This document shows positions 43,850 through 55,850 of a stretch of DNA of 64,000 nucleotides, in pieces. This stretch comes from Porodaedalea pini (lineage: Eukaryota; Basidiomycota; Agaricomycetes; Hymenochaetales; Hymenochaetaceae), in NCBI GenBank assembly GCA_002794775.1, contig NBAY01000045.1, forward strand, positions 248,001 to 312,000. Direction: 5' to 3'. Every line of letters begins with the position of its first letter. The first letter of the stretch is position 1. The position numbers and the translations under genes are program-made. Under the pieces are notes generated by a model. The model made no database searches. It had not been told where the DNA came from and saw only the letters and a program-made list of their open reading frames with translations.

Positions 43850-44375
43850 GGTACATACACCCCAGAATCTAATTAGAGGGGTTACTGCTCCCCTGTAGTC
43901 CCTCTAATTAGGTACCTTTTGGGTTTCTCCCACTTACTGAGCTTAATACTGAGCTGAATTGCAGGACTTACGGACCGGGGAGCTGACCACCGGTAACCAT
44001 GACTCACCGGTCGCCGGCGATGTGCGTCACCTGCCAAATGTGGTATGGCCGGGTCCTCCCTCATCACGCACGTCGATCACACATCGATGCGCGTCATCAA
44101 CACCCCGAGCTCATTGTGCCACACAATGAGCTTGACTAATTCACTCAATTCGCAACCATTTCGCTTCATTTTTTTTGCATTAGTTAGATAAAATTATGTA
44201 TTATATTATCATGCAAATACAAAAATATTGCGTGGTCTTTTTATGAGAGAAAAGCGAGTCGGCATGCAGCCGACTCATATCAATATCTATGAATATTACC
44301 CTGCTTACCCTGTACACCACAAAATATAGATATTCCCTTACTAAAGGCATCCTCTGAACCATTCAATGTGCTAGT
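43850..44375. repeat. Arm leader with hairpins and short repeats, left copy
   Basis: Contains CTAATTAGAGGGG...CCCTCTAATTAG (43870-43912), a CACCGGTAACCATGACTCACCGGT word, several CGACGCGCGTC-like words now partly CpG-mutated (44025-44100), AGCTCATTGTG...CACAATGAGCT (44110-44133) and GAGTCGGCATGCAGCCGACTC (44256-44276). Non-coding as far as I can see; the 61-codon frame in it is kept in both copies but looks like a by-product. Confidence 0.7.
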
Positions 44376-44396
44376 GCGTGGCCGTGCAGTTATGCA

Positions 44397-47300
44397 GGCT
44401 CCTCGTCATCACTCGCTGCGTGCTCGTGGTCCGCATTGCATTTGGTCCATGTTGCTGTTGGTCCGTTTTGCTGCTCATCTGTGTCGTTGCTGCTTGACCA
44501 TTTCCTCAATTCGCTGTTCGAATTGTCTTGCTGCCTGTGCAATGTGAGTGACTCACCGAGGCCAAGTCCTCACAGCAAAACGTGTTTATTTGTAGCTGTT
44601 GTGTAAAAGCATGTGCGCAGCGTTTGAGTTGACTTACAACACATTCAACGTGTTCTGCTCACTTCTTGGTGATTTTACATTTAGAACAAAAGTTTATATT
44701 ATCCTGACATTGTCCAATGTATTCTGAGCAAGAAAAGAGAGCATGTTAAGTAACAGAAAATCAGCAAGAAGAGATCAAAGCAAATATCAAGAAAGGCAGT
44801 GCGCAATGGGACTGGAGAACCACAGAGGATGCACGTAATGAGGCAGAGCAAGATAGGACAACTGGAAAGAAAGAAACAAGAAATATACGTGGTTTTGAAT
44901 GAGCAGAGAGGGGTTACTCGTCAAGAAAATGTTCAAGAAATGATTGGACACAACCATCAGTCTCTGCCCTCGTCAATGTCGACAATGTTAGCTTGGCTCT
45001 CATCTGTCTCCTTACCTTTGTCGGGTTGTGCTTCGGTATTCTTACAGCAATGCATAACAGATGACTTGTGGTATGGACCGCAGGCTACTCCCTTGTCAGA
45101 ATGTGTGCGCTTTGCCTTCTTTGCTGGTGGTTCGCTTGATGATTGCTGGGTGAGAGCCTCGATTTCGACTAGCAAAAGATGTTCCCACCTGCACAAGCTG
45201 TCATGAAGACTCGCAAGAACTTTCTTTAGGTCCACCTTGGACATGCCATCAAGGTTGAAGGACAGCTCGGATGGCCAGCCAACAAGTTTGACCTTGTGCT
45301 TCCTGACTATGTCTTCATTGTAGTTCACCCAGCTCATAGAAAGCATCTCGATGCCAGTAATATCACCTATAAATAATGTAAGTCAAAAAATCTAATACCT
45401 AATTAGAACACACTTACGAAGTTCGTCACGAACAATACCGTGTATCTCACCCTTGCTATCTATCCTTCGTCTAGGATTATTGTCCTTCATGGTTGTTGTG
45501 GCAAGTCCCTCAAGTCCTGATGTCGCAAAGCCCTCATATGAGTTGACGAGAGCATTGATGGACATGTTGAGCCCAGTCTCCAAGAATCGCTTGGAAACAT
45601 TGTCTACATGTATAACGGGTGCATGTGAGCCCAGCGGTGATGTTCAAATGATAATGCATAATGCGGATGTGCCAGCTTGCTTTGAAAGGGCCGTTAACTA
45701 GGTAACTATTAGAAATGATTGTTCACATAGTTAATAAAGAAACTTACTTCTGATATGATGTGCTCGCTTGTATGGCGTACAGTCTGACCAATAGACCTCT
45801 GGGACTGTCGTGACACAGTGGCCTTCTTTGAACGATAGTCTTCAAGGAGTTTGAGGATGTTGTGCTTGGTTTCGTCATCAAGGAGAGTCCAGGAGGAGTA
45901 TCCCTCGCCATCCGGCAAGTTCTGGATGTCCCAAAGCTTCCTTCTGGTGCCTTCGGTGAGAGTGGTAGGGAGATCTATATCAAACAATGTCAGATAATAA
46001 ATTTAAAATACGGCTCTATCAACTAACCTTCATCTTGTAACTGAACGGCCTTGAAATGGTTGAATGCATTGTAAGCATTCACCTTGCAAGTGCTTTTAAA
46101 GGCGGTCATAGCCAGTGCCTTTTGTTTTAGCAGCTCGAGGCGTTCGTTATGCGTACTTGAGATGTTGGCAAGATTCTCCTTATGTCGCTCCATTTCGGAA
46201 TGGACTTCCATCCAGATGGTGAGTTTTTTTTCAAGCCTTGTTGCCCTGGCCTTCACACATTGATCCAATGTGAGGTTCTTCTTGGTAGGGCGCTTCCGAG
46301 TCAGAGAGGATGCAGGTTTGCTCATCTCGAGTGCAACCCTCACGGCAACTTCTGCTGTGTCCAACGGCATAGAGGGAGGGGCATCGGGTGTCACTGACAT
46401 CGGAGGAGAGGTGGGAGGAAATGGGGTGTACATTCGCTAGCCTTGCATGCCTTGCTTTTTGATCATAAATATTCACTTGCCAGCCGATTTGTCTTCATAC
46501 TACCTGTCAACATCAAAAACAATTATAGCACACCTTAGAGGGAAACTCGACAGACTCATCTCATTATATTTAATCAAGATCACAAAACTACATACCGACA
46601 AATGCACATTGGTGCAGGGCAGTAAAGACATTTGCAAAAAAAAAATCAGAAGAGAACAATCAAGGAGCAGCATAGGATACAAGACACTCGACGATGAGAC
46701 AGAGCCGTCAGTCCTTCTTTCGTGTACATCAAGAAGTATAAACCAGACTTTGTCGACTTCAAGGTAGACAGAGTCCTCATGCGAGTCGGTGTCTCAGCCA
46801 CCGAATGTCTGACGACCAGATGAGCCAGCTTCATTCAGCCGAGGTCGATGCTTCCTCACAGTCGATGATTTTGCCTTTTTACTCAGTGACAAGTGAACCA
46901 AAGGTTCTTCCTCGTACTGCTGCAGGCATAGGAGACTGTTCTGACCGTGGTATGGAAAGAGAACCGGACCTTGTGGGCTGAAGAAGACACCGGGCTGCAT
47001 AGCCTGACCAGACTGGTGGTGACATTGCGAGGGAGTCGACAGTGCAACGTGCTGCTGGTGCGGCGGCGAGGGCATGTAGAATCTGGCAGGAAGGAAAACA
47101 CCTCCTATTGGCAGAGCATATGGAGCATAGCCCGCATTTGTGTATCTCTCGCTTGAGGCGGTCGACTCATATTGAGTCGACCGCTCATCATCGTTGTAGT
47201 CGGCATTATCACCTGTGGCCGTTCTCTGCTCTTCAGGCTTTGTGATGACCAAATACTCCGATTTGACCTTCTCAAGATATTCCAAGTCATCTGCTGTGGG

Positions 47301-47507
47301 AGGGACCATCTTCTTCCACATCTCGACTGATGACTGAGCATGCATCATGCAAGTGGAGCATCCAAGAGAGGCAGCGGGAGTACGAGGCTGTGCATCTGCC
47401 GCCGTGGCCGAAGGAGTCCGTGCATGCTGAATGACTGGCGCTGGGATGTTGAGCAAGTCTTCCACTGGCTCTAGCGCAAGCGCTTCATCAGCATCATGGG
47501 TGAGCAT
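44397..47507 (-). CDS. Companion gene of the KDZ element (LVGWP-motif protein)
   Basis: Minus strand, multi-exon. From the 5' side: an exon with Pro/Gln/His-rich and acidic sequence (46794-47507), an exon with RKRPTKKNLTLDQCVKARAT and a helical, Lys-rich stretch (46023-46433), an exon ending YEGFATSGLEGLATTTM (45392-45990) and one with MSWVNYNEDIVRKHKVKLVG and WPSELSF then KKVLASLHDSLCRWEHL (44957-45346). The last small exon is likely acidic and ends with TAA near 44397. From memory, proteins with NYxxxIVxKYxVKLVGWPxxxxF followed by LRxxxxxxxCRWxxL recur in Agaricomycete genomes near transposons, and I infer this is a conserved passenger gene; its function is unknown. Exon joins were not proven, and the 5' exon may belong to a different gene. 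Confidence 0.5.
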
Positions 47508-47638
47508 GGTCGGCTGGATGATGGGAAGAGGGCTGTCTTGTCCGAGATTGATAGTATTGAACTTGAAGAAAATAAGTCAAAGAGCGAATTAAACATTGGT
47601 TATAGACATACCTGCTTGATTACCACGCGAGAGTGTCC

Positions 47639-48328
47639 TCAATGAATCGGCGACTCATTAATGAACTTCGCCAATGCTCGAGCATATCGCTTGCAAAACT
47701 GTTCAGTCTTGGCACGGAAAGTTGTGTCATCACAAAGCACATGAGGCAGTCGTATATGCATGAATTTTGCCGCATCATGAGATGTAGCTCCCCTCTTGAG
47801 TTTGCTTATCTTGTCGATGTTGATGGTGATGCCGAGTTGGATAACCTCCTCCGTGCGTTCTCGCATGATGAACTGAAGGAAGGATCTATCAGCCACAGAA
47901 AGGAAATTAAAAGCAGGATACCTCACTAGTCCCTCTTGAAGCTTTGCATTATGCACTCGAGCTTTCGCATGCAAGTCCTTGTTGTTGATAAAACCAGGCG
48001 CCGACTTCCACAAAACGATGGAGCTCGAGTCTTGGCTGTGGTTGTTTGAATAACTCAGCAGCATATCATAGAAAGCCCCTTTTTGCTGTGCAGTAGGCTC
48101 GCTGTAGTCTTGCATCTTGATGTAACAGACATTGTGGTTCTTCTCGAAATGAAAGTTCAACACTCCCGGCTCAGTGAGCCTGGAGAACAGGTCTATCGTG
48201 TTTTGAATCTCCATATTGCCTGTATCGGTTATGTATTCCATATGGAGGCCACAGCAATGATTAAAGATGATTTGGGGTGCCATGTGTGGGACGGGCGGTG
48301 AGCAGTGGTGATGGTCAATGATAGACAA
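47639..48328 (-). CDS. Unknown protein upstream of the companion gene
   Basis: A 229-codon minus-strand frame with no stop: MAPQIIFNHCCGLHMEYITD, FHFEKNHNVCYIKMQDYSE, KDLHAKARVHNAKLQEGLVR, FNFLSVADRSFLQFIMRER and KLKRGATSHDAAKFMHIRLP. No domain recognised. It may be the first exon of the gene that continues at 47507 (130-bp gap), or a separate gene of the KDZ element. It contains no transposase hallmark. Confidence 0.45.
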   Translation of the reverse strand: MSIIDHHHCSPPVPHMAPQIIFNHCCGLHMEYITDTGNMEIQNTIDLFSRLTEPGVLNFHFEKNHNVCYIKMQDYSEPTAQQKGAFYDMLLSYSNNHSQDSSSIVLWKSAPGFINNKDLHAKARVHNAKLQEGLVRYPAFNFLSVADRSFLQFIMRERTEEVIQLGITINIDKISKLKRGATSHDAAKFMHIRLPHVLCDDTTFRAKTEQFCKRYARALAKFINESPIH

Positions 48329-48329
48329 T

Positions 48330-49770
48330 CGTGGCGTGACCCCTGAGAACCAAACAGCAAACTGACGTATTTGCTGTTATTTGCTTGAACCTTCATAGAT
48401 CTATATTAGTCACGAGCGGTGCATCATGTTTTGCAGATTTGCGGTCTTGTGATTGAAGGAAGTACTATTGGCACTTGAATGCGCCTCACGACACAGAAAA
48501 TACGATGCATTTCGTTGGTTGTCCGCAGCGTAGGCTCCCCAGATAGTTGGATACAGTACTAGTGCAAGCACGCAGACCTCTTGAAAAGTAGACCTCAGTA
48601 GCAGGACCAGCGAAACTCGGATGGAGAGAGAGCAGTGAGACGAGCAAGGACACAGGAGCATGCTTGACTTAGTTGACTCTTGTGTATGCTGATCAGCGCA
48701 GATCAGCTTGTTAAGCAATAGTACTCAAAAGTCTAAATAATATCCGACAACCTTGCGGCTCCACATTTTGCATGAAGCTTCTCATTCTTCACAGGGCACA
48801 CACAACTATAAAGACAGTCAAAAATATCTGTATTGTTGATGGGATGATGTAGACAAGTTTTTAGCTCCCTATGTGCGATAGCGAGATGTGAGTCCAACTT
48901 TCAATCCCTGATATCAAGAAAACATGGCCTCTGTGAATGTATAAGAATAAAATAAAAGTGATCACTGCACCAATTGTCTTCTAAATAAGCATTCACGATT
49001 AGTGGATACATTCAACTTTAATAAAAAAGTTTGAAGATTCCAGTGGCTTGCCTTCACGTTTTATCAATGAAACAATGTCTATTGTGCATGAACAGCCTGA
49101 TTTTGGACAAATCTCAGCGTTCTCAACTTTACAGTAGTCCGTATGATTTCACAGATATTCTAGAACTTCTGCAGGCTCTATCTGTTGTATGTATAATCAT
49201 ATTTAAGGTGTTGGTTTTTGAGTTACAAGAAAAGTTATTGTAGGTATTAGCTCGAATTCCCTGAATCACTTTGAAAAGTATGTATGCATGCTGAAAACAT
49301 CCTCAGAGCACATGTTTTCAGGAACACGTTCTTCAAGCACATCTGCAGAATATCGGGCAATGTCTTGATTTTATACCAGCTGATACCTCCCAAATACAAA
49401 AGGAATAAGCACATTCCATGCAGCCAATTGAGCTGCAGAAATTTGACTCTCAAACTGTGGCTGATCAAAAGTTATGGGGCCGGAATCCAATATAAACAGA
49501 TTTCTGCATGATCAGCTGCAGAAAATCTCATGAAACTCCAGAACTAAGAATTATCAGTAGTATATTGTATATAGCCAAAATTATACATCTATAGCAATTG
49601 TGTGGCAGGTATTAAAAATCAGAACATTCTGTGTAGAGATGCTACCTATGCCTGAGAAGGCCGAACGGCCTTTCGATGGCCTCATCTCTGTTTTATTTAC
49701 CTTTCTGATCACTGTCGAGACAACAAAAAAAGTATATTGTATATGATATAATAATTTACACATAATCTTA
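48330..49770. other. Non-coding spacer between the two KDZ-element genes
   Basis: AT-rich with short frames only. I see no motif, tRNA or repeat shared with the rest of the window. Confidence 0.4.
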
Positions 49771-52700
49771 TCACTCGTAGATAGAAAGAACATCAAAAGC
49801 AGACGATAACGCTGCAAGGTCGTTGTTCTCATCATCTCCCTCATCTCCGATATCCACTTCATTATATATTTTGACATCTGAAGGTGGCCTTTCCGCATCC
49901 AAGTGCATCTCTCTCCCGACAACCGTATCCTCTGCACTGTTAAACATTCGCAGCGGGTTTCGATCACCCATGAACTCGTCCCAGTTTTCGATATCCAACA
50001 ATCAGGCGAGGTGCGTTCGGTTCATAATGTGTCGAAGTGCATGCCGTTTGCTCAGTTGTACTTCCAGCAACGGATTACTTACCTTCAGTTCTGCTCCGAC
50101 CTTCTCTATCCGTACCTCTGAGTTGATGATGTGGGTATGAAGCCGACGTATTTCAATATTTAGACGCCGAAGTTCTTCATGTGATCTAAGTAGCTTGAAG
50201 TACTTGATTGACGCGTTGCGCTCCGGCTCACGAGTCCATGGCTTTTCATGTACGTTGTGGCGGCTTAGGCGGAGGATGTCAAACTGACCAATGAAGACAT
50301 ATTTCAGCACCGTTTTGAGCTGGAGAGTCAGATGGCCCAAGCAAGTGGCAGCCTCATTGTAGACTTTTACAGCCGACGTGATGACTTTTGAGCGTGCCTT
50401 GAGTGCTCTGCAGATGTGTTTTCGTTGCTTGTACCCTTCTCAAACTGTTAGACTGTTAAATAAATGCAAAAAGGGGGATTAACCAACCGGTGCCAGCTTG
50501 ATTCATTTTCCCCAGTTCGAATAGCCGTGACATAACTTGGTTCTCGAGAGAATCAATGGCCTTGTCGAAGTTCCGTTCTGCTAGTGACTTGTCCACACGT
50601 TTCCAATCCGCACTACCTATGATTCATCAAGTCGTAATGTTGAGCTTGTCCTCGAGCGTGCGTGCTGCAGATTGTAGCATGAGGAGCGAGTCCAGCCCTC
50701 GTACATTCGCACTTTCGATTCGCTGTGTCTCTCACTGATCCATACTATAGTCGGTGATTCCGTCGTTGAAGTGCTGTGGATTCAACCGCACCCATTGCGT
50801 AGACTTTGAGTCGTAGCTACTCCTGGAGTAAACAGTTAGCTTTAAGAAACAAGTCCTCTGGTAGAAATAGTGGGGAGTACGAAGAGGAAGGACTCACTTT
50901 TCAAGTGCAAGTTTCTTCAATATGTTGACATATTCCATCTCAAAGACCTCGACTTTGTTTGGCTGATGAGACTGCAAAGTCCTCAGGTATTCAAGTTCCT
51001 CGGCATGCCACTGCTCATACAACTCGTCCGATGCAATCCCAAGCTGCGTTCTGGCTCTTGATAGCTCTTGTGTGAGGTCGGCGATATTCCATAGCGCTTG
51101 TCTATAGTTGTTGATTAAAAAATGAGCTGCATTAAATGTAAGTATGTCATTCTGTAAAAGGCGGAAATTACTTACATAGCTTGCCATATTTGTCTGAATT
51201 CCATCACTTGAAGTGCTGAAGTACGGCTTGCCTTCGATGAAACTTTGATGCATGGCGTGTAACAGCAGCCACTCGGTTTGACTCAGAGAACACTCTTTCA
51301 CAACCCTCGAAGTCCTCCAACCCAGTGCCCTCGATGTACTGCGGGTGCCATTGGAGCTGACAGACTCGGCAGTGTGCATGTCCGTGGAACGCGCCGCAGC
51401 AGAAAGTACATTGCTTACTTTTTATCTTTGGACCGAGGAGTCTGCTGTTGTTTGCTGTTGTGGAGAACCCGCAGCCAATATCATATCCAGCCATGAGCCT
51501 ATCTCCAAAGATATCAATGAGCTGGCTTGTCAGGGCAAGTGGATATTTGGCTCTGTAAATGGTTTCAATGTCTGTATTATCTGGTAATATATTAGGACTT
51601 ACAATTCTCCACTGCGAACCATATCACAAAGAAGAAGAACCACGCTGTGCCGACACACTGTAACAAAGATCCCTGTCTCGTCGAATGTGCCCCACATCTT
51701 CTTCTTTGAGTCTTCAGACAGGTTTGCCCAGCGATCAATGCATGGTGTTTTGTCCTCGACACCGTCAACAGGGGAGCCCTCCTCAGTAGTACCCAAGACC
51801 TCTCTAGCTTTTGAGATGATATCTAACTGATCGACAGCATGCGTATCAGAAGGTGATGTGGCAGGCACTGGATCTACATCCATTGCATTTGTTGTGGGAG
51901 GCTTGTTCTGGATGTTGAACAATTAGCTATACATACAGTTTAGTTCGTCCCACTTACATTTGTCTTCTGTTTCTTCACCTCGTCCTTGTACATGTCGACA
52001 GTCCATGCTTTGACAAATATATGTGATTGTCATGTATGGTTGTCCGGCATCTCGACATTCTGCACACCTCTCATATTGCCTTTCTCGTCGATGACTCACC
52101 GCTGGACCATATTTCTCTTGAGAGACTCGTTACCATCCATCACAAATAGCATTCTGAAGCATAGTTCCTCTTCATTCGGAAGCTCGACAGTACAGCATGG
52201 GCACATATCTTGATAGCAAGACAGTAGACTCGGATAAAGAAGCCTATCGAGTGCCATATCAATATGATCTAGTATTTCCATATAGACATCAAAAGCGCAT
52301 GAGAAGGACTTTGTGTGCAATGTTCGAAAAGCAACCTATAGCGATATTAGCAATATTATTCATAGCATTATTTAAATGTCACCTTCTGAAGCTTGCATAG
52401 GCCATGAACAAATGCTTGAATACCAAGGTTCGGGCACCGGCTGCTGATCACTCGATACGCTTCAAGAACCTGCATCGAGATTCTGGTGTTTGGATGCTGC
52501 GGCGCAGTCGGCATATAACCGTGGCGGACCATGGTCTCTGTCAATGGTCTAGATGGGTCAAGAGGAAAGGAAAGGTCTTTACAATCTATATAACAGAGAG
52601 TCAGCAATCGTGAGGAAGAAAATATTGTACAGAATAACATACCAAACATATTGATGCAGGTGATAGGCGCATGGTGGTCAACATCCTCTACCGCCGGTGA

Positions 52701-53510
52701 TCCATTTGCATCCCATTCGATGTATGCATCGTACAAGCAGTTGTAAAGGTCCTCCCAGTGGTCGTTGCTTATTTGGGTGCGATTGTGTGCAGAGGCCTGC
52801 AAGTATCCCTTGTGCCTTTGAAAACAAACCTCAGACCTTTCACATTTAATTTGCTCAGTACACACCTTTGTTGTAAATACTCAGCATATGCTTTTTTCTG
52901 TCGCTTCTCCTCCTCCTCCTCATCTTCAAAGTCCTCATTGCCATTGTCATCCTCAACAATGATCATGCAGTCCGGAATGCCAGTCGCCTTGCCTGAGAGT
53001 TCGCCTTCAACCCAATCGAGGAGAACACTGTCATCAGCAAAGTCATCGCCTACCTCAAATCCCCCTGGTGCATCGATGCGGGTCTCTTGCTCGGCCTGCT
53101 TCTTCCTTAGGTCGTCATGCATTTCTGTGGCATGTCTGAAGTACTACAACATTGTAATATAGTCAGTGATCGCACCTTCCAGTTCCCGTTTCCTTGCTTC
53201 TCGAACTTCAGCCCGATCATCGTGCGTCGTGCAGACACGCTTCGTATGTCGATTGAAGCTACCGAGGTCATTGTCATGGTCGAGGTAGGATAACTTTACT
53301 TTTTTCGAACCTCCAAGACCAGCCCTTGGCATATTGTGAGTGAGATTCTTGATTTCCGAGCTCGCTGTGATAAGCGAGCACTGTGATCGACAAGCACTGC
53401 AATCGGCAAGTATAAGAGCTTCGCGAACCTTTAGTCGCTTGGCCAACCACTGTGCACGTGATATCAGACTTTCACAATAACAACACACCAAACAAATAAG
53501 TATCAAGGAA
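49771..53510 (-). CDS. KDZ transposase with CxC1 cysteine cluster
   Basis: Minus strand, about ten exons. From the 5' end: KKVKLSYLDHDNDLGSFNRH (about 53260-53320), an acidic and Glu-rich stretch (52900-52960), then the CxC1-associated region LTETMVRHGYMPTAPQHPN and RISMQVLEAYRVISSRCPNLG then IQAFVHGLCKLQ (52375-52540). CPCCTVELPNEEEL and LFVMDGNESLKRNM follow (52100-52215). The core has CIDRWANLSEDSKKKMWGTF, DETGIFVTVCRHSVVLLLCD (51600-51745), YDIGCGF, CGAFHGHAHCRVCQLQWHP and GTGLEDFEGCERVFSESNRV (51270-51490). The C-terminal helical part includes ARTQLGIASDELYEQWHAEE and KPWTREPERNASIKYF (50240-50290), ending at an acidic tail (49771). KDZ enzymes are DDE-type cut-and-paste transposases acting in the nucleus. 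All expected blocks are present and I saw no clear stop within exons, so it may be complete. Confidence 0.75.
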
Positions 53511-53605
53511 GCTCATAGTGATGACTTGACCTATTTCAAACGTGCGGGTGTAGTCAACAACCATGCTAGACAGATGTACGTGCGATCAAGCTCCAGGTTA
53601 GTGGC

Positions 53606-54139
53606 CTATGTGGCCTTGACGGCGGCTACAAAGCTGGTCAGTGTGTCATTGCTGGAGACAGATTGTGTCAAGGACGGTGTCGTCTCCCAGAGGATATTCC
53701 TTGACGCATAGCCATCACTCTCTTCTTTGTCTTCCTCCTCACTGACTTTCTTCTCAACAAGGCCGGCCGACATAGGTGGGATGGTCTTGCACTCAAACTC
53801 GGCGAGGACACCAGTGAACATTGGTACACCTCTTGCCAACACAAGCGAGAGGCTGTAGACAACCTCTCGTGGTTGTAGACCCATGCGTATCGGCGTGCTC
53901 GTGACGCTGTCCGACGCAGGCTCTCCCGCTTTGGTTTCGCCCTCGACCTCATACTCCATCTCTGGCTTCACGTCCAGGTCCGCGATGCTGAACATCAGCT
54001 GCACGGCCTCGTTGCCAAACGTGCGCTCAAAGGTCACCTTAGAGGCCAACCAGCAGCAACACGATCCCAATATAGCGCGCATAGCAGGTGCACGCAGCTC
54101 TCGACATCTAGGAAGCTGCACAGGCATGCACACGGACAT
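53606..54139 (-). pseudogene. Mitochondrial p32/Mam33-like gene fragment
   Basis: A 177-codon minus-strand frame with SKVTFERTFGNEAVQLMFSI then ADLDVKPEMEYEVEGETK and TPIRMGLQP. The VTxERTFGNExxxxxFSIADLxxxPE pattern is that of the mitochondrial-matrix p32/Mam33 family. The later part (after about 53880) no longer matches and is acidic and Lys-rich. The N-terminal targeting region is missing. It lies between the transposase and the right arm, so it may be one more captured fragment or an extension of the KDZ element. Confidence 0.5.
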
Positions 54140-54154
54140 AGCAGGGTTGTGAAA

Positions 54155-54665
54155 TGGCTCAGAGGATGCCTTTAGTAAGGGAATATCTATATTTTGTGGT
54201 GTACAGGGTAAGCAGGGTAATATTCATAGATATTGATATGAGTCAGCTGCATGCCGACTCGCTTTTCTCTCATAAAAAGACCACACGATATTTTTGTATT
54301 TGCATGATAATATAATACATAATTTTATCTAACTAATGCAAAAAAAATGAAGCGAAACGGTTGCGAATTGAGTGAATTAGTCGAGCTCATCGTGCGGCAC
54401 AATGAGCTCGGGGTGTTGACGACGCGCGTCGATGCGTGATCGACGCGCGTGATGAGGGAGGACCCGGCCATACCACATTTGGCAGGCGACGCGCGTCCCC
54501 GGCGACCGGTGAGTCATGGTTACCGGTGGTCAGCTCCCCGGTCCGTAAGTCCTGCAATTCAGCTCAGTATTAAGCTCAGTAAGTGGGAGAAACCCGAAAG
54601 GTACCTAATTAGAGGGACTACAGGGGAGCAGTAACCCCTCTAATTAGATTCTGGGGTGTATGTAC
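54155..54665 (+). repeat. Arm leader with hairpins and short repeats, right copy
   Basis: GAGTCAGCTGCATGCCGACTC (54240-54260), GAGCTCATCGTG...CACAATGAGCTC (54383-54409) and several CGACGCGCGT words (54419-54500) are present. CCTAATTAGAGGGACTACAG and CCCCTCTAATTAG form a long imperfect stem (54604-54648). The GC-rich repeats are better kept here than in the left copy. Confidence 0.7.
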
Positions 54666-54671
54666 CTTAGG

Positions 54672-55850
54672 TGCACCGTCGACGAGTCTGTCTCCTTCAC
54701 CTTTCTCTTGGGATTTCTCTGCTTTTTTCTTTATCACACTACATCACTGCTTGTCTTGGTAGCCGTCCCGTCACAGCTGCCTGCCTGCCCACCTGCACTG
54801 CTCGAGGCAACGAAGAGGTCGACAACAGCATGGCAAGAGGACCTCCAATCGCTCTTTCATCGCGCGAAGGATTGCTTCCCAGATGACGTCTGGGATCTAA
54901 TGGATGAGGACGCGATGGACAAAGGCCGCAACGCGGACTCGGAGGTTTGGGGACATAAAGGTGAGCACAAGCGCAGAACCTACCACCTGTCCTTGAGACT
55001 AACAAATGCTAGCTATCGTTTATGCTCGTGCACTACTCAGTTCCCAGGCGCACTATTTCTCGTTCCGCCCGACACCTATCGCGTCCCCACTTCCTTTCGC
55101 TGCCTCTCCGATATCGTCTCTTCCAATGCCGACAACATCTGCACACTCTCTCAACCTTGGCGTTGAGTTCCCCTACCGCCTCGATGTGCTCCACTTTACC
55201 TTCCCAATTCTGGCCTATCTCCCCTGTGCCCTCTGTAATCGGCTCCCTCACGCGCATATCTCTCAACCATAATCCCGCGTTATTCGCCAACGAGCTCGAG
55301 TATCTCTATACAAGAAAGGGATTTGGGGATGTGTTTGAGTTTTTGTTCGATGCGAATGAGGAGGGCTGGGAAGGCGACGCCAATGTGGAAGAGGCACGCG
55401 TCGACAAGCTTCGGAAGGACCTTGTGTTCATGTGGAGGTCTCGTCTGTATTCTGACATTCGCATTGAACTACACAGCGATATGCCAACAATGGGTGCTCC
55501 TTGCAATGAAGAAGAGACGACCGCCGTCTTCTGCTCGTATCGATTCGTTCTTGTTTCGCGTGTGCCATATCTCTACGATCAACTCATCACCTATGGTCTC
55601 AAGAATACCCCTGCCCCTGGCGAGCTCACGACCCTTCGCCTTCCCTTGCCTCCCACGAGTGCGAGCGGCATACCACACGAGACCCGTGAACAGCGTCAGC
55701 AACGACGGCAGCAGCAATTAGAACAGCGTCGGCGCGAGCAGGCCCAAGAACTCGTCAGACTGCTTGCTATCGAACGATCCCTTGCGAACGCCGAGGTGAG
55801 TCATCCATCATCTTTGTTATTGGCTGACTGATCTGAGGGCCTTTCAGGAA
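54672..55850 (+). pseudogene. BTB/POZ-like gene fragment, right copy
   Basis: Same order as the left copy: VWDLMDEDAMDKGRN (54890-54935), an intron near 54960-55012 (GTGAGC...GCTAG), AIVYARA, NELEYLYTRKGFGDVFEFL (55290-55345), DKLRKDLVFMWRSRLYSDIR (55405-55465) and FCSYRFVLVSRVPYLYDQL (55530-55590), then a Gln/Arg-rich coil (55680-55790). The second half of a BTB domain and anything beyond it are missing; the sequence turns into the acidic linker and PRP8. The CAP-Gly region at 61.45-62.2 kb may be the other end of the same host gene. Confidence 0.6.

Larger units (their letters stand above)
36863..44375 (-). repeat. Left arm of the giant palindrome
   Basis: From the CWP codons of PRP8 (36863) out to about 44375, this is the inverted counterpart of 54155-60122. 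A 2.06-kb element (41786-43842) is extra here, and about 440 bp are missing at 39265. The arms are close enough that nearly every open frame of one is found in the other. Confidence 0.9.

Noticed and set aside
43850..44375. Helitron end (hairpin followed by CTRR)
   Set aside because: A stem is present, but there is no Rep/helicase, no clear TC start and no A/T insertion signature. Gene capture alone does not decide the type.
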